A DNA stretch of 64,000 bases from Erinaceus europaeus (taxonomy: Eukaryota > Chordata > Mammalia > Eulipotyphla > Erinaceidae), in contig NC_080175.1 of assembly GCF_950295315.1 (NCBI RefSeq), positions 62,228,487 through 62,292,486 of the forward strand, read 5' to 3'. How positions within the stretch are numbered: the first letter of the stretch is position 1; every line of letters begins with the position of its first letter. Of this stretch, positions 63,741 through 64,000 are shown one piece after another. A program made the position numbers and the translations under genes. A model generated the notes under the pieces. It searched no databases. It saw only the letters and a list, made by a program, of their open reading frames with translations, and was not told where the DNA came from.

Positions 63741-64000
63741 ATGACCATTGAAACCAATAAAACAAGACTAATTTAACCCAAGTGATTTGGTTATAAATGA
63801 AACATCGAAAGATCAGAACACCTTAACAATGGAGAGTAACAATGCCAATTATTAACAACAGCAGAAGCAGGTGCTGACTTAGAGGAGAGACAAAAATGAG
63901 AGGAGTAGAGATTGCCAGAGTCCAGGCCTGAATCACTAAGAAAGTGCACCAACAAGGACTCATAAAATTGATCATCTTGAAGGTGATCCAAGTCCAAGCC
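63741..64000. other. Unassigned end of window
   Basis: A 68-codon minus-strand frame (63791-63997) is rich in Ser/Leu/Asp (MDLDHLQDDQFYESLL...), with no family I recognise. It could be part of the same old L1 or a unique sequence. Confidence 0.35.

Overview
This window is nuclear DNA from a mammal, almost certainly a hedgehog (Erinaceidae, Erinaceus-like). Three signals agree: dozens of tRNA-headed SINEs of the hedgehog ERI type; a young L1 lineage with long CT-rich 5' UTRs; and copies of a Vingi-type non-LTR retrotransposon, a clade that among mammals I know only from hedgehogs. I find no host protein-coding gene, tRNA gene or CRISPR array. The window looks like an AT-rich intergenic or deep intronic region built from layered retroelements. 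Nearly all long open frames are L1 or Vingi ORFs or their antisense shadows.

Layout. 1-9.0 kb: old L1 3' ends, SINEs, an ERV solo LTR nested in a SINE (5464-6102), microsatellites. 9.07-11.73 kb: 5'-truncated L1 (minus) flanked by an unusually long duplication (about 270-320 bp) that contains a whole SINE. 11.89-14.01 kb: L1 with a twin-priming inversion and a 15-bp target-site duplication (TSD); a 194-bp internally deleted Vingi derivative sits inside it (13295-13488). 14.1-17.5 kb: old L1 3' UTRs and SINEs. 17.74-25.46 kb: full-length but decayed L1 with a perfect 15-bp TSD. 25.5-31.6 kb: AT-rich spacer, SINEs, old L1 3' UTRs. 31.64-35.77 kb: an older twin-primed L1 split by a Vingi 3' half with a 317-codon open frame and by a SINE. 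35.8-47.8 kb: SINE clusters and old L1 3' UTRs. 47.80-55.38 kb: full-length L1 with open ORF1 and ORF2, a perfect 17-bp TSD, an extra CpG-rich 5' segment and a short 3' transduction. 55.4-64 kb: a SINE split by a third Vingi copy, more SINEs, old L1 pieces.

How the parts work together. L1 ORF1p and ORF2p (47.8-55.4 kb copy) would mobilise L1 and probably the A-tailed SINEs. The Vingi copies share a separate 3' end with a GAA-type tail and would depend on a Vingi reverse transcriptase. The most interesting observation is at the 5' terminus of the 194-bp Vingi derivative. Its first 70 nt (13488 down to 13419, minus strand) can be folded by eye into the double-pseudoknot layout of an HDV-like self-cleaving ribozyme: 7-bp P1 starting GGG, 6-bp P2, exactly 3-bp P3, 7-nt L3 and a CTGA (CNRA) catalytic motif. 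The predicted cleavage site is exactly the element/TSD boundary. A 31-codon in-frame fusion of what is probably the start of the Vingi ORF to its end follows about 21 nt downstream.

Limits: family names come from memory of consensus features, not a database search. SINE and L1 boundaries are good to a few bases where a TSD is stated, otherwise to about 10-30 bp.
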